58,155 nucleotides of DNA, taken from contig JAFYPW010000037.1 of assembly GCA_017559985.1 (NCBI GenBank), positions 1 through 58,155 of the forward strand, in the 5' to 3' direction. Position numbers and translations under genes: made by a program. Shown here piece by piece: positions 57,597 to 58,155 of the stretch. This stretch comes from Oscillospiraceae bacterium (GTDB taxonomy: Bacteria; Bacillota; Clostridia; Oscillospirales; JAAYXM01). Position 1 is the first letter of the stretch; each line of letters starts with the position of its first letter. Below the pieces are notes generated by a model that searched no databases, had not been told where the DNA came from, and saw only the letters and a list, made by a program, of their open reading frames with translations.

Positions 57597-58155
57597 ATGG
57601 CAAAACAGGCAACATCAGTTATTTATCAGGATCCGGACGGCAATAGCCGCGAAGGTTTCATCATCGACGGCAAGACATACAACGACGCGGCAGGTACAGA
57701 GAGAATAGCTGTCGGCTCAACCGTCCCGACGGCAGGAGGAACATACACTCTCACAGCGGCGGGAAGCGTAAAAACTCCCGGCAGCGTCGCGGACGACATA
57801 AGCCGCGCATATGCCGCGGGGCAGACTCATCTTGCAAATGCGAATACGCAGAGACAGAAGGCGATAAATACCGCAACACAAAACAGCCTCAATGCAATCA
57901 ACGCACAGCGAAAGGATGTAAACCGCCGCTATGCCGACACAAACCGCAATACGTACAACGCGTATGTGAGTGCGTCAAACCCCTACGGCGCGGCAGAGGA
58001 GCAGAGAGCAAAGCTCGGCCTTTCAAACTCGGGATATGCGGAAAGCTCAAAGCTCGCTCTTGCAAATACTTACCAGAGCTCGCTTGCGGAGAATTCAAGA
58101 GCGCGTGACCAGTATTTAAACGAGCTTGACACGGCATATCGCGAGGCAAAAAGCA
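57597..58155 (+). CDS. Partial coiled-coil phage virion-like protein (runs off the window)
   Basis: Open frame of 186 codons with no stop before the window end, starting MAKQATSVIYQDPDG at the ATG 57597 with AGGAGG 9 bases upstream. After a short N-terminal part, Ala/Gln/Asn-rich helical sequence follows (AQRKDVNRRYADTNRN, then SNPYGAAEEQRAKLGLSNSG and LANTYQSSLAENSRARDQYL), with heptad character. Such proteins are common near tail/ejection genes of gut phages. It belongs to the same transcript as terL and the propeller-like gene. Function unknown. Confidence 0.7.
   Translation, partial: MAKQATSVIYQDPDGNSREGFIIDGKTYNDAAGTERIAVGSTVPTAGGTYTLTAAGSVKTPGSVADDISRAYAAGQTHLANANTQRQKAINTATQNSLNAINAQRKDVNRRYADTNRNTYNAYVSASNPYGAAEEQRAKLGLSNSGYAESSKLALANTYQSSLAENSRARDQYLNELDTAYREAKS

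Overview
The window reads as chromosomal DNA of a spore-forming, anaerobic member of the Clostridia (Firmicutes), probably a gut Oscillospirales-like organism. The evidence is a set of sporulation and germination genes (SpoIVB, SpoVT, SpoVB, a SpoIIQ-like LytM protein and a GerA/GerC/GerB operon), anaerobic metabolism (class III ribonucleotide reductase with its activase, superoxide reductase), strong AGGAGG ribosome binding sites, frequent TTG/GTG starts, a small DUF1540 gene and an alpha-L-fucosidase. Base composition is moderate and fairly even. No rRNA, insertion sequence or CRISPR array was seen, and no stretch over 300 bases lacks a gene.

Layout: (1) 0.1-8.1 kb, guanylate kinase, archaeal-type phosphoglycerate mutase, ArgRS and three tandem MATE exporters. 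(2) 8.2-16.8 kb, SpoIVB, a superoxide reductase fused to a BFD-like [2Fe-2S] domain, SpoVT, a DUF1540 miniprotein, an ABC exporter, then NrdG, an NrdD carrying its own glutaredoxin-like domain behind a twin NrdR-box promoter, and a flavin thioredoxin reductase without the NADPH arginine motif. (3) 16.9-24.6 kb, a fourth MATE protein, the spore germination operon with a small two-helix membrane protein, a Cys-rich clostridial protein, and SpoVB. (4) 24.6-36.7 kb, MalQ, an orphan peptide-type binding lipoprotein, PgeF, TypA, SecG, a PfkB kinase, two SLH-domain exported proteins around a five-gene tRNA cluster (Gly, Arg, His, Gln, Lys), and an Amidase_6 enzyme.

(5) 36.7-46.3 kb is the accessory part. 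It holds a divergent ribbon-helix-helix repressor/SLOG pair with a palindrome over each start, an SdpR/SdpI autorepressor-immunity operon with its own dyads, and a catabolic-looking cluster. That cluster contains a sensory-rhodopsin-transducer (ASRT) homologue, a phosphotriesterase-like hydrolase, a creatinase-like protein that has lost peptidase metal ligands, a TIM-barrel isomerase/epimerase, two NAT/GNAT_C acyltransferases and a divergent AraC regulator. (6) 46.2-51.8 kb has tRNA-Ser and three intracellular glycoside-hydrolase-type proteins expressed from one divergent intergenic region. (7) 51.9-58.2 kb has YchF, a SpoIIQ-like protein, and the left end of a phage-derived module (terminase small and large subunits, a propeller-like virion protein and a coiled-coil virion protein cut by the window end), headed by a promoter-proximal terminator-like leader.

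The best candidates for something undescribed are the ASRT/phosphotriesterase/creatinase-like cluster, the RHH-SLOG pair with twin operators, the SOR-BFD fusion, and two sporulation genes whose Shine-Dalgarno sequence lies inside the 3' arm of a terminator-like hairpin. Functional names rest on recognition of conserved motifs by eye. No database search was possible.
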